Positions 8,254 to 16,372 of a stretch of 36,207 bases of DNA are shown here, piece after piece. Every line of letters begins with the position of its first letter. Positions within the stretch are counted from its first letter, which is position 1. Origin of the DNA: Candidatus Flemingiibacterium merdigallinarum (lineage in GTDB: Bacteria; Bacillota; Clostridia; Oscillospirales; CAG-272). The stretch lies in assembly GCA_904386005.1 (NCBI GenBank), contig CAJFKR010000018.1, positions 1 through 36,207 of the forward strand. The letters run 5' to 3'. A model generated the notes under the pieces. That model searched no databases, had not been told where the DNA came from, and worked only from the letters and a program-made list of their open reading frames with translations. Made by a program: the position numbers and the translations under genes.

Positions 8254-8290
8254 ATACGGTCTTTTTGACCGTATGTCTGTTAGACCGTAT
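8254..8290 (-). promoter_or_regulatory. Leader hairpin with a competing repeat before the array
   Basis: In the transcript of the array, ATACGGTC (8274-8267 read as minus strand) pairs with GACCGTAT (8261-8254) around five A residues. This 8-bp hairpin ends two bases before the ribosome site. A second ATACGGTC copy (8290-8283) could pair with the same downstream arm instead. It may be a regulator's operator or an RNA element; no known riboswitch is recognised. Confidence 0.5.
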
Positions 8291-8386
8291 ATTTTAATAA
8301 TTCTCCGCGGCGGACCTGTTTTAATAAAATCTTCGTATTGTTATAGCTATTAGAGACAATTGTACTATAATTATACCACAACATAA

Positions 8387-8415
8387 TTGACAAAAGTGTG
8401 CGATTATGATATAAT
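8387..8415 (+). promoter_or_regulatory. Consensus sigma-A promoter of the AraC gene
   Basis: TTGACA (8387-8392), a 17-base spacer and TATAAT (8410-8415) lie 35 bases before the ATG at 8450. The match is perfect in both boxes. Confidence 0.85.
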
Positions 8416-8449
8416 AATATGCGAAAACGACCAAAAAGAGGTGCTCGCG

Positions 8450-9265
8450 ATGGCTAAATATCAGGAATATCCCGACCCCTTTTACATAGAGCAGACAAAA
8501 GAATCTGTCGGCGCGCCCGACGGCTGCTACCACATACACGACAAATATGAAATCTCAATCTGCCACAGCGGCCGCGTACACATCGGCACCGGCGGTCAGG
8601 CTCGTACTATCGACGCGCCCTGCCTGCTTTTGCACCGCCCCTACTCTATCCACTATGTCAGCGCGGACGACACGCCCTATATACGGCGCAACCTCTACTT
8701 CGACGCTGATTTCGTCGCCGGAGGGCTTCCACCCAATACGCTCGAGCGGATATTCCTGTCAGACTTTGGAGTCGTGCGGCTTGACAATCACGTGCTCGAG
8801 CGGCTCGAGCACTTCGCCGAGCTGCTTTACGACAGCGAGAACCGACATCTCGCGCCGCAGCTGCTCTGCGTGCTGCTGTGCGAAGTCAAGCACATAATCA
8901 GCGGCGCTGAACGAATACAGAACAGCCGCTGCGAAATCTACATCAGCGACGTCGTGCGCTATATTTATGAGCACTACCGCGAGTCGCTCGACACTCCGTC
9001 GATAGCGAAGCGCTTCTTTGTCAGCCCGACCAAGCTGAACCGCGACTTCAAGAAGTATACAAGCCTCACCGTGCTGCAATACACCACGCGCGTCAGACTG
9101 CGCGCCGCGCTGCGGCTGCTGACGAGCGGCAAATCGGTCGAGGAAACGGCGCGCGAGGTGGGGCTCGCGAATCCGTCGCACTTCATCCGCACGTTCAAGG
9201 AGAACTTCGGAATCACGCCCTACCGCTACGCAAAGGCTGAGAACGACGCCGACAAACGCAGCTGA
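8450..9265 (+). CDS. AraC-family transcriptional regulator
   Basis: A 271-residue regulator. The start at 8450 is preferred to an in-frame ATG at 8387, because that earlier codon lies inside the promoter and AGAGGTG precedes 8450. The N-terminal ~140 residues are a cupin-type sensor: YHIHDKYEISICHSGRVHI, then a loop with LLLHRPYSIHYV. The C-terminal ~100 residues carry the two AraC helix-turn-helix motifs: SIAKRFFVSPTKLNRDFKKYT, and VEETAREVGLANPSHFIRTFKENFGITPYRY, the family signature. Divergence from the binding-protein array suggests it controls that array in response to a sugar. That is inference from position. Confidence 0.88.
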   Translation: MAKYQEYPDPFYIEQTKESVGAPDGCYHIHDKYEISICHSGRVHIGTGGQARTIDAPCLLLHRPYSIHYVSADDTPYIRRNLYFDADFVAGGLPPNTLERIFLSDFGVVRLDNHVLERLEHFAELLYDSENRHLAPQLLCVLLCEVKHIISGAERIQNSRCEIYISDVVRYIYEHYRESLDTPSIAKRFFVSPTKLNRDFKKYTSLTVLQYTTRVRLRAALRLLTSGKSVEETAREVGLANPSHFIRTFKENFGITPYRYAKAENDADKRS

Positions 9266-9309
9266 CACGACCTACGATAAAAAACGTAACGGATATTTCA
9301 GCGATAGTG

Positions 9310-9338
9310 TTGACGCGCGGCGCGATATCTGATATAAT
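9310..9338 (+). promoter_or_regulatory. Sigma-A promoter of the CapA-like gene
   Basis: TTGACG (9310-9315), a 17-base spacer and TATAAT (9333-9338) lie 35 bases before the ATG at 9374. Confidence 0.78.
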
Positions 9339-9373
9339 AAAGCGGAATCCATAAGATTGGAGCTGGTTTTATT

Positions 9374-10558
9374 ATGTCGTTAAAGATACTGTTCTGCGGC
9401 GACGTCTGCTTTAAGGTTCAGCCGGAGGTCGACCGTGAAGCCGCAAAGCGGATACTCGCGCCGATGCGCGATATACTTTGTGCCGCCGATTTGCGTGTTA
9501 TGAACCTCGAGTGCCCGCTCGCGCCCGAGGGAGTCGGCGCGCCGATATACAAGAGCGGACCGAATATCATTGGCCGACCGCGCAATGTCGGCTTTCTCGA
9601 AGCCGCCGGCTGCGACGTCGCGGTGCTCGCGAACAACCACATCGGCGACTATGGCGGCGACGCGCTCTCATATACGCTCGACCTGCTCGGCGAGCACAGC
9701 ATCCCGTATGTCGGCGCGGGCGAAAATCTCGACGAGGCTTATTCAGCCTATCGCGTAGTCCGCGGCGGGGTCAGCCTGTCGATTGTCGCGGTCTGCGAAA
9801 ACGAGTTCGGCACAGCGTCAGGCGACCGCGCGGGCGCGGCCGGCTTCGACCTCGAGCGGCTCGGGGATAAAATAGAGGAAGAAAAAGAGGTTTCGGACTA
9901 TGTAATCGTCGTGTTCCACGGCGGCTGCGAATATAACCCGCTGCCCTCTCCGCTCTGCCGCGAGCGCTACCGCACGCTCGTGCGGCTCGGCGCGGACGCG
10001 GTCATCGCCGGTCACACCCACTGTATGCAGGGCTACGAATACTATCATGACCGACCGATAGTCTACAGTCTCGGCAATTTCCTGTTCAAATGGGATAAGC
10101 CGTCAAGACCGTCGTGGTATCACGGCTACATCGCACAGCTGACTATAGACGCCGAATCGCCGCGGCAGCTCATGGTTCGACCGATACCCTATGTTTTCGA
10201 CCCGGATAAAAACGAAATCAGCCCGCTTGCCGGCGATAAGCTCGAGCACACGCTGCGCTATATCGAAAGAATTTCGCTCGTGATTCCGGATATGGACGAG
10301 CTGACGCGATATTACAAGGGCTGGTGCATAATATCGGGACTCAATTATATCAAATCGCTTGTAGCGAAGCCCGAATACCTCGCGCCGTCGGACAGAATAC
10401 CCGAAGTCGCGCCGCTGAAAAATCTGCTCTGCTGCGAGGCGCACAACGAGCTGATGCGCACGACGCTCGAGCTTATATACAACGGCGAGCTCGAGCTGGC
10501 GAGAGTCTGGGCAGGCGAGCTCGAGGGGCTGTATTATAAGGAGCCGTCCTGTAACTGA
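9374..10558 (+). CDS. CapA-family (PGA_cap) metallophosphoesterase-like protein
   Basis: This 394-residue protein belongs to the CapA/PgsA group, calcineurin-like enzymes named after poly-gamma-glutamate capsule synthesis. Visible motifs, in order: FCGD (D10), NLECPL (E46), LANNHIGDYG (N87-N88-H89), FHGG (H182), AGHTH (213-216) and YSLGNFLF (~231-238). These are the expected metal-site blocks. No signal peptide or membrane segment is visible, so this member is predicted cytosolic, unlike CapA of Bacillus. The C-terminal ~120 residues are not recognised. TTGGAGC precedes the ATG. It stands alone, with its own promoter and no capsule genes nearby, so a role in phosphoester or cell-envelope metabolism is only a guess. 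Confidence 0.85.
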   Translation: MSLKILFCGDVCFKVQPEVDREAAKRILAPMRDILCAADLRVMNLECPLAPEGVGAPIYKSGPNIIGRPRNVGFLEAAGCDVAVLANNHIGDYGGDALSYTLDLLGEHSIPYVGAGENLDEAYSAYRVVRGGVSLSIVAVCENEFGTASGDRAGAAGFDLERLGDKIEEEKEVSDYVIVVFHGGCEYNPLPSPLCRERYRTLVRLGADAVIAGHTHCMQGYEYYHDRPIVYSLGNFLFKWDKPSRPSWYHGYIAQLTIDAESPRQLMVRPIPYVFDPDKNEISPLAGDKLEHTLRYIERISLVIPDMDELTRYYKGWCIISGLNYIKSLVAKPEYLAPSDRIPEVAPLKNLLCCEAHNELMRTTLELIYNGELELARVWAGELEGLYYKEPSCN

Positions 10559-10833
10559 CGGCAGATGTATTCTGTCATGAAAGGTCGTGCGAACCGCCCG
10601 CGGCGAATCCGAGGTCACAGCTCCACCGGATATAACACCGGATATAATTAATAATCTCTGACCGCATAGCTCACTCGCGGCAAGAGCCACGACAGCTCCC
10701 GCGCTTAAAAAATGATTGCCCACATAACATAAACGGAGAATCGCTTTCGCGAACGGCGATTTGCTTTCGCGATTCCGCTACCCCACATATCCCGCGCTCA
10801 ATATCTTCAAACCAAATACATCCCGAGGTGATA
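10559..10833. other. Intergenic DNA with imperfect TTCGCG inverted repeats
   Basis: No gene is supported here. Between 10738 and 10790 the words GAATCGC, TTTCGCGAA, GCGATTTGC and GCGATTCC form nested imperfect inverted repeats. They are related in style to the CTTCGC hairpins further downstream. A GAGGTG word at about 10825 is not followed by a usable start codon. Confidence 0.5.
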
Positions 10834-10952
10834 GTCTGAAAATAAATTTTCAGACACGAGTTTTGTGACTTCGCGGTCTTCAACCGCGATTTGCTTCGCA
10901 AACCGTCACAAAACATCGACATAAGAAAGGTAGACTTCGCTTAAGCGAAGTC
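10834..10952 (+). promoter_or_regulatory. Highly structured leader of the GH28-like gene
   Basis: Three consecutive foldable units are visible. The first is a hairpin with a 9-10-bp stem (10834-10855). The second is a three-way junction: an outer 9-bp stem (10861-10869 with 10905-10913) enclosing a 7-bp hairpin (10871-10889) and a 5-bp TTC-loop hairpin (10890-10902). The third is a perfect 20-base palindrome (10933-10952). The only ribosome site, AAGAAAGG at 10923-10930, lies before the palindrome, and the ATG at 10953 follows it directly. It may be a cis-acting RNA or a stack of small palindromic elements. Confidence 0.55.
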
Positions 10953-11777
10953 ATGGTCATAATCATGATAAAATCCAAGCAGCAGATACTCGACGCGGCG
11001 AACAGCGCCGCCGAAAAGTGCCGCCTGATTTCGTCCTGCTGTAATGACGAGTGCGGCCTTGGCGATTACTCGAGCCTTGTCCGCCGCGACGCGGACGGGC
11101 GCGAAATCTGGACAGACGCGCTGCGGCGCGCCGTCTCGGAGCACAATACCGTCGTAATCCCGCCGCGCGACCTGCCCTACTACATCGACGGACAGATAGT
11201 CCTCAGCTCGCTGACCCGCATCGTCGCACACGGCGCGACGATAATTCAGACCCCCGACTGCAAGCTGCTCATGCTCAGAAACGCTTCAGCCGCTGACGGC
11301 ACGCATAAACCGGTGTCGGGTCGGCGCGACTGCGGAATCTTCATCGAGGGCGGGCGCTGGGAGGAATCGCGTACCCGCCGCGGCGGCTACGGCTCGAGCG
11401 GTATGTTCGACGAGACGCGCAGCTTCTTTGGCGTGTCGTCGCTCTTCTATTTCTCGAACCTCGACTGCCTGTCGATAATAGGCGCGACCTTCGCCCATAC
11501 CGCCGGCTTCGCGGTGCAGGTCGGCGACGTTTCGGACTGCGTATTTGAGGATATTTCCTTTGACTCCTGCTACGCGGACGGACTGCATATCAACGGCGAC
11601 ACAAAGCGTTGTCTCTGCCGCAATATCTCGGGTGAGGTCGGCGATGACCTTGTCGCGCTCAACGCCTACGACTGGCAGAACTCGTCGGTCAACTTCGGCA
11701 AAATCGAGGACGTCTGGTGCGAGAACCTCGACCTCGCCGAATCCAGCCCGTACAAGGCAATGCGGCTCGAGACCTGA
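10953..11777 (+). pseudogene. GH28-like beta-helix protein, 5' part before an in-frame stop
   Basis: The first 274 codons of what was a 462-codon gene. The protein looks like a right-handed parallel beta-helix glycosidase of the polygalacturonase-like (GH28-related) group. It has VVIPPRDLPYYIDGQIVL at the N-terminal helix cap, repeated strand turns such as DCVFEDISFDSCYADGLHINGD, and GEVGDDLVALNAYDW, where paired Asp residues are typical of the active-site strand. No signal peptide is present. The reading ends at TGA 11775-11777 after ...MRLET, and the same frame then runs open to 12341 with continuing helix-like sequence. A later ATG at 10965 is an alternative start. It is either a nonsense-mutated gene or an assembly error. 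Confidence 0.75.
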
Positions 11778-12341
11778 ATCTACCGATACGACGACGCAAG
11801 CCGCGTCGACTGCGCGATAGACGGCGCGGTCATACACCATGTGCGCGGTATCCGCACGTTCAAGCTCTACTTCCAGACGCCGCGCTATAAGATAGGCGAG
11901 ACGCCCGAATGGGGTGCGGTCGGCAGCGCGTCCAGTCTTTACTTCGACGACGTCACGGTCGACCTCGCCGCGCCGCTCGACGGCTTCGACGAGTATACGA
12001 AATCCGACCCGGTGCGCGGCAGCTTCGCGGCGTTCGAGCTCGGCGCGAATATAGACCTCCTGTCGCTCGAGAATATAGGGCTCACGCTGTATAAAGACAA
12101 ATTCCCCTATTCGTACCTCGTCTGCTGCGGACCGAAGTCGGTGCGCGTCGGCGAATACGAGATATTCGACCCCTACCTGTCGAGCCGAACCGAGCGGCTG
12201 ACAATGCGTGGTATCATAGTCAATGGTCTCCGTATCAATAGCACAGACGCCCTCGTGCGAGAGATAGAGTTCTACGACGTAAATTGTGACGGCAACTCGA
12301 CCGGCCGCGGCAAAATCGATACAATCGAGCTTAAGGTCTGA
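11778..12341 (+). pseudogene. GH28-like beta-helix protein, 3' part after an in-frame stop
   Basis: This continues the frame of the preceding part without any shift. It begins IYRYDDASRVDCAIDGAVIHHVRGI and ends ...GKIDTIELKV before TGA. It contains more beta-helix rungs (LYFDDVTVDL, FELGANIDLLSLENIGLTLYKD, IRINSTDALVREIEFYDVNC). The first internal ATG is at 11841, with no ribosome site, so independent translation is unlikely. With the 5' part, this completes a protein of normal length for the family (~460 residues). Confidence 0.7.
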
Positions 12342-12360
12342 ACGCTAAACCCCACCTCTA

Positions 12361-12414
12361 CTAACAGCTAATAACTAACAACTAAAAACTATAACAACTA
12401 ACAACTAAAAACTA
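12361..12414 (+). repeat. Seven-base satellite (CTAACAA type) before the ABM gene
   Basis: Degenerate tandem units such as CTAACAG, CTAATAA, CTAACAA and CTAAAAA run into the start codon at 12417. An internal direct repeat of about 24 bases (centred on ACAACTAACAACTAAAAACTA) occurs twice. Confidence 0.75.
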
Positions 12415-12416
12415 TT

Positions 12417-12746
12417 ATGATAACAATACACATACACTATACCGGTCATGACGGCAGCGCGCGCAAATTCGCCGAGGAAATGACCGCGAGCGGCACGGTC
12501 GACAAAATCCGCGCCGAGTCGGGCAATCTCGGCTACAGCTACTACCTGTCGCTCGACGACCCCGAGACCCTGCTGCTTATCGACAGCTGGCTTGACCAAG
12601 CCTCAATCGACGCGCACCACGCGACGCCGATGATGCGGAAAATAGCCGAGCTGCGCGAGAAATACGACCTCAAAATGAGGGTTGAGCGGTTCGTCTCGGA
12701 CGAGGACGGAATCCCCGACAAGGACGAAGCGTTTATCCGCAATTAA
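12417..12746 (+). CDS. ABM-fold (YgiN/LsrG-like) small protein
   Basis: A 109-residue protein with the dimeric alpha-beta ABM fold pattern: MITIHIHYTG strand, a helix with FAEEMTASGTVDKIRAESG, and the 'G-Y-S-Y-Y-L-S-L-D-D-P-E-T-L-L-L-I-D-S-W' beta-pair. DQASIDAHHATPMMRKIAEL then matches the conserved H-x-x-x-x-H-F-like helix. Family members include quinol monooxygenases and LsrG-type sugar-phosphate enzymes, so activity cannot be assigned. In this sugar locus an isomerase or mutarotase-like role is possible. No Shine-Dalgarno sequence precedes the ATG; the upstream 50 bases are the A-rich seven-base satellite. The acidic C-terminal extension (SDEDGIPDKDEAF) is unusual. Confidence 0.75.
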   Translation: MITIHIHYTGHDGSARKFAEEMTASGTVDKIRAESGNLGYSYYLSLDDPETLLLIDSWLDQASIDAHHATPMMRKIAELREKYDLKMRVERFVSDEDGIPDKDEAFIRN

Positions 12747-12767
12747 TTCATAAACCCGTCTGGCAAC

Positions 12768-12844
12768 AACTAACACCTAATACCTAACAGCTAATACCTA
12801 ACAACTAACAACTAATAACTAATATCTAATAACTAACAACTAAT
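12768..12844 (+). repeat. Seven-base satellite before the acetyltransferase gene
   Basis: About eleven degenerate units (CTAACAC, CTAATAC, CTAACAG, CTAACAA, CTAATAA, CTAATAT) end four bases before the TGGAGG ribosome site of the next gene. Confidence 0.8.
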
Positions 12845-12860
12845 TTGGAGGTTACAAACA

Positions 12861-13499
12861 ATGTCAGAAGAAGCAAAAATTTTCGCCGGAGGAATGTTCT
12901 GCCCCGGCGACTCCGAGCTGAAAGCCATAAAGCTGCGTTCGCATAAGCTCTGTCACGAATACAGTCTCACATATGAGGACGAGACCGAGCGCCGCGCCGA
13001 GCTACTCCGTGAGATAGTCGGCGAGCTTGGCGAGGGCGCGTTCATGCAGGGACCGATCTATTTCCACTACGGCGTACATACTAAAATCGGCAAGCGGTTT
13101 TTCGGCAACTACAACCTGACGATACAGGACGACGCGCCGGTGACTATCGGCGACGACGTCGCGTTCGGTCCGAACTGCACGATAGTAACGCCGCTCCACC
13201 CGATGCTCCCCGACGAGCGCCGGATGATGATAACCGAGACCGGCGAGCACAAGCGTCTCTGCTACGCGAAGCCGGTCAAGATAGGCAGCAACTGCTGGTT
13301 CGGCGCGAATGTCGTAGTATGCCCGGGCGTGACTATCGGCGACGGCTGCGTAATCGGCGCGGGCAGCGTGGTCACGCGCGACATCCCGCCGATGAGCTTT
13401 GCCGCCGGCAACCCCTGCCGAGTAAAGCGCACGCTGACCGAGCAGGACTCGATGAAATACAAGCCCGAAATACTCGGGGACTGCAAGGTTATCGAATAA
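12861..13499 (+). CDS. Maltose/galactoside O-acetyltransferase-type hexapeptide transferase
   Basis: A 212-residue member of the LacA/Maa/NodL family, which moves acetyl from acetyl-CoA to sugar hydroxyls. The Mac-type N-terminal helices are visible (~1-55), including LRSHKLCHEYSLT. They are followed by a left-handed beta-helix of hexapeptide repeats (IGDDVAFGPNCTIVT; IGSNCWFGANVVVCPGVTIGDGCVIGAGSVV). The catalytic histidine is likely H113 in TPLHPM, and AAGNPCRVKR closes the fold as in the family. The length is normal. TTGGAGG precedes the ATG. In this locus it may detoxify non-metabolised sugars or act with the SGNH esterase on acetylated sugars; both are inference. Confidence 0.9.
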   Translation: MSEEAKIFAGGMFCPGDSELKAIKLRSHKLCHEYSLTYEDETERRAELLREIVGELGEGAFMQGPIYFHYGVHTKIGKRFFGNYNLTIQDDAPVTIGDDVAFGPNCTIVTPLHPMLPDERRMMITETGEHKRLCYAKPVKIGSNCWFGANVVVCPGVTIGDGCVIGAGSVVTRDIPPMSFAAGNPCRVKRTLTEQDSMKYKPEILGDCKVIE

Positions 13500-13509
13500 A
13501 AAGAGTGGT

Positions 13510-13645
13510 CTCTGATTCGGCAAAGCCGAATCAGAGAGAGTGGAGAGAGCGGAGAGTGGTCTCTCGCGAAGCGGGAGAGAGTGGTCTCGAAACCGCCTTT
13601 GGCGGTTTCGAGAGCTGAGGTAAAAATTTGCCTGCGGCAAATTTT
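13510..13645 (+). repeat. Triloop hairpin array, gene-end side
   Basis: Four hairpins with three-base loops follow the stop codon at 13499: 13510-13536 (12-bp stem, AAA loop, GATTCGGC type), 13561-13577 (7-bp stem with one G-T, GAA loop), 13585-13613 (13-bp stem, TTT loop, GAAACCGCC type) and 13623-13645 (10-bp stem, TGC loop, AAATTTGCC type). AGAGTGGTCTC-like spacers separate the first three. The last may act as a terminator. Confidence 0.85.
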
Positions 13646-13890
13646 AATTAATTAAAAAACGCTTCCGCGCTGCTGATTATTAATATTAATAATGAAACAG
13701 TGATAAGTGAAAAGTTATACGCGAGTCTGACATTATACGCTTGCCGCTAATCGCTGCAAGCCCCAGAACCACAGCTTTACCGCCCCGCACTCGTGTTATA
13801 ATTAATTCAAAAATTTCCGCAGGAAATTTTTGTTCCATAACTAATAACTAATAACTAATAACTAATAACTAATAACTAATAACTAATACC
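13646..13890 (+). repeat. Intergenic DNA with a GCA-triloop hairpin and seven-base satellite
   Basis: No gene is seen. 13808-13832 is a perfect 11-bp hairpin with a GCA loop (CAAAAATTTCC arms). From ~13838 to 13887 the unit CTAATAA repeats about seven times almost perfectly, ahead of the GH2 gene. Confidence 0.8.
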
Positions 13891-13957
13891 TATCTTCGCT
13901 TCAAGCTACAGCACAAATTCCAAACTTCATTAAACCTGCGAAAGGACGTGAAACCTT

Positions 13958-16312
13958 ATGAAACGCACCTGCATCTCAAAGGGCTGGCGGCTGAACGCGC
14001 CCGGAACAAACGGCTTCGTGCCGGTCGACCTGCCGAACGACTACGCGATCACACAGCCACGCGACCCACACGCTCCCGGCGGCGGCGCGAACGGCTACTT
14101 CGGCGGCGGAGTCGGTACATACGTAAAATATCTTGACCTCGACAATGAAGCGCGCCATTACATACTCGACGTCGACGGCGCGTATATGCTTACCACCGTC
14201 AAGCTCAACGAATACAGCCTAGTCATGCACCCGCACGGCTATACGCCGTTCCTCGTCGACCTCACCGAGCGCGCGCGCCCCGGCGAAAAGAACAAGCTCG
14301 TTATAACCACCGACGCGCTCCAGCCTTCTACCCGCTGGTACTCGGGCGCGGGCATCTACCGCGACGTTTATCTCTGGGAGGGCGGCGATATCCGTATCGA
14401 GCCGCGCGACGTGTTCGTAACCACACCCGCGCTCGACCGCGTCGAGGTTTCGTATCAGCTCACCGCCGAACGCGCCGCCAACATCACACTGCACGCCGAA
14501 ATCGTCGACAATGACGGAAATATGGTCGCGGCGCTCGAGCAGCCGATATCGGTCAACGCCGGCACAAAGACTCCGGCAAAACTCAGCTTCAGACTCGACT
14601 CGCCGAAGCTCTGGGACACAGAAAACCCGAATCTGTACACGCTCGTCACTACCCTCTCGGACGGCGATACTGTTCTCGACAGCGATACGACCCGATTCGG
14701 CATACGCACAATATCGGCTGACGCTGAGCAGGGCTTCCTCTTAAACGGCAAGCCGATGAAGCTGCGCGGCGGCTGCATACACCACGACCACGCGCTTCTC
14801 GGCGCGGCCGACTATCCGGCTGCCTGCCGCCGCAAAGTCGCACGGCTCAAAGCCGCCGGCTTCAACGCGCTGCGAATCGCGCACAATCCGCCGTCGCTCG
14901 GACTCTTAAACGTCTGCGACGAGCTCGGTATCATAGTCATGGACGAGGCGTTCGATATGTGGTCGGCGCCGAAGAACCGGCTCGACTACCACCTCTGGTT
15001 TGCCGATTGGTGGGCGCGCGACATCGCGTCGATGGTGCTGCGCGACCGCAATCACCCGTCGGTGGTCAGCTACTCTATCGGCAACGAGATACCCGAGAGC
15101 TGCGGCTCATCGGACGGCGCCGAGTGGTCGAAGCGCCTTGCCGACGAGATACGCAGCTATGACTCGACCCGGCTCGTCACCTCCGCCACATGGGGACTTC
15201 CGGCGAACCCCGACTGGTATGACGACGACGAATATAAAAAATCGTTCGACGCGCGCTTCCATAAGTACGACGCCGACGGTCGCGAGATAAGCTGGGCAGA
15301 GCGCACCGCCGACTACTACAAGCCGTTCGACATCTGCGGCTACAACTACCTGTACGAGCGCTACGCCGACGACCACAAGCTCTTCCCTGAGCGTGTCATC
15401 TGGGGCTCGGAGACGCACGCGGTCAACTTCTACAAGTCGTGGAAAGCCGTCCGCGAAAACAGCCACGTCATCGGCGACTTCACGTGGACGGCGTACGACA
15501 ACCTCGGCGAGGCCGGCACCGGACGCTCGGCTTGGGCGCGCGACGAAAAAATCAACGGCATCAGCCTCGCCGCGTACCCTTGGCGCGCCTGCTATCAGGG
15601 CGACCTCGACCTCTGCGGCTACCGCCGCCCGCAGTCCTATTTCCGCGAGGCGGTATGGATTGGCGGCTGCGAGCCGAGGATATTTACGACCCACCCCGAG
15701 CATTACGGCGAGGGCTTCTCGGGCACCGGCTGGCACTGGTACGACGTGCTCGACAGCTGGACGTTCGACGACAAGTATATCGGCAAGCCGGTCAAATGCG
15801 AGGTCTACACCGACGCCGACGAAATCGAGTGGTTCATAAACTCGCGCTCGCTCGGCAGAACCAAGCCGAATGAAGCGATAGCGACGCTCGACGTGCCGTA
15901 TGAGCGCGGCATCCTGTCGGTCGTCGCGTACAAGGACGGCAGGGAGTGCGGTCGCTCGTCGCTAGAGACGACCGGAGAGGCGGCTGCGATCTCGGTCAAG
16001 GCTGAAACGCATACGCTCATCGCCGACCGCCGCGACCTCTGCTATTTCGATATCACCGTCACCGACGATTCCGGACGCCGCGTCGCTGACGCCAAGAACG
16101 AGCTGACCGCTATTGTCGACGGCGGCGATCTTATAGGCATATTCAGCGGCGACCCGCAGAACACCGACCAGTACGGCTCGTGTATCTGCCACGCCTTCGA
16201 GGGCCGCGCCCTCGCGATTGTGCGCGCCGACCGCGCCGGCAGCGTAAAGCTGACCGTCGGCAGCCCGGGGCTAATGTCCGGCAGCGACTGTGTCGCGGCG
16301 GTCGAGCGGTAA
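13958..16312 (+). CDS. GH2-family glycoside hydrolase (beta-galactosidase-like)
   Basis: A 784-residue retaining beta-glycosidase of clan GH-A. In order: an N-terminal sugar-binding beta-sandwich (~1-135, with PSTRWYSGAGIYRDVYL at its end), an Ig-like domain (~145-250), and a TIM barrel (~250-560) opening with GFLLNGKPMKLRGGCIHHDH and LKAAGFNALRIAHNPPS. C-terminal DUF4982-like and Ig-like domains follow (~590-784). The acid/base is E377 in IGNEIPE; the nucleophile is E485 in WGSETHA. There is no signal peptide, so it acts on imported oligosaccharides. GAAAGGA precedes the ATG. Beta-galactosidase is the most likely activity, but GH2 also includes beta-glucuronidases and arabinosidases, and the substrate cannot be fixed by eye. 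Confidence 0.9.
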   Translation: MKRTCISKGWRLNAPGTNGFVPVDLPNDYAITQPRDPHAPGGGANGYFGGGVGTYVKYLDLDNEARHYILDVDGAYMLTTVKLNEYSLVMHPHGYTPFLVDLTERARPGEKNKLVITTDALQPSTRWYSGAGIYRDVYLWEGGDIRIEPRDVFVTTPALDRVEVSYQLTAERAANITLHAEIVDNDGNMVAALEQPISVNAGTKTPAKLSFRLDSPKLWDTENPNLYTLVTTLSDGDTVLDSDTTRFGIRTISADAEQGFLLNGKPMKLRGGCIHHDHALLGAADYPAACRRKVARLKAAGFNALRIAHNPPSLGLLNVCDELGIIVMDEAFDMWSAPKNRLDYHLWFADWWARDIASMVLRDRNHPSVVSYSIGNEIPESCGSSDGAEWSKRLADEIRSYDSTRLVTSATWGLPANPDWYDDDEYKKSFDARFHKYDADGREISWAERTADYYKPFDICGYNYLYERYADDHKLFPERVIWGSETHAVNFYKSWKAVRENSHVIGDFTWTAYDNLGEAGTGRSAWARDEKINGISLAAYPWRACYQGDLDLCGYRRPQSYFREAVWIGGCEPRIFTTHPEHYGEGFSGTGWHWYDVLDSWTFDDKYIGKPVKCEVYTDADEIEWFINSRSLGRTKPNEAIATLDVPYERGILSVVAYKDGRECGRSSLETTGEAAAISVKAETHTLIADRRDLCYFDITVTDDSGRRVADAKNELTAIVDGGDLIGIFSGDPQNTDQYGSCICHAFEGRALAIVRADRAGSVKLTVGSPGLMSGSDCVAAVER

Positions 16313-16372
16313 GGTCAGTCTCCGCGGGGATGTCCGTACGGAAGCCGACCGGGGCATTGCATAATCGGCGGC

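Noticed and set aside
8254..8290. Known riboswitch in the array leader
   Set aside because: The hairpin is short and none of the conserved cores of known riboswitch classes is recognisable.
11775..11777. TGA read as tryptophan or selenocysteine
   Set aside because: TGG is used for Trp throughout and TGA ends several intact genes. No stem-loop of SECIS type is obvious next to this codon.
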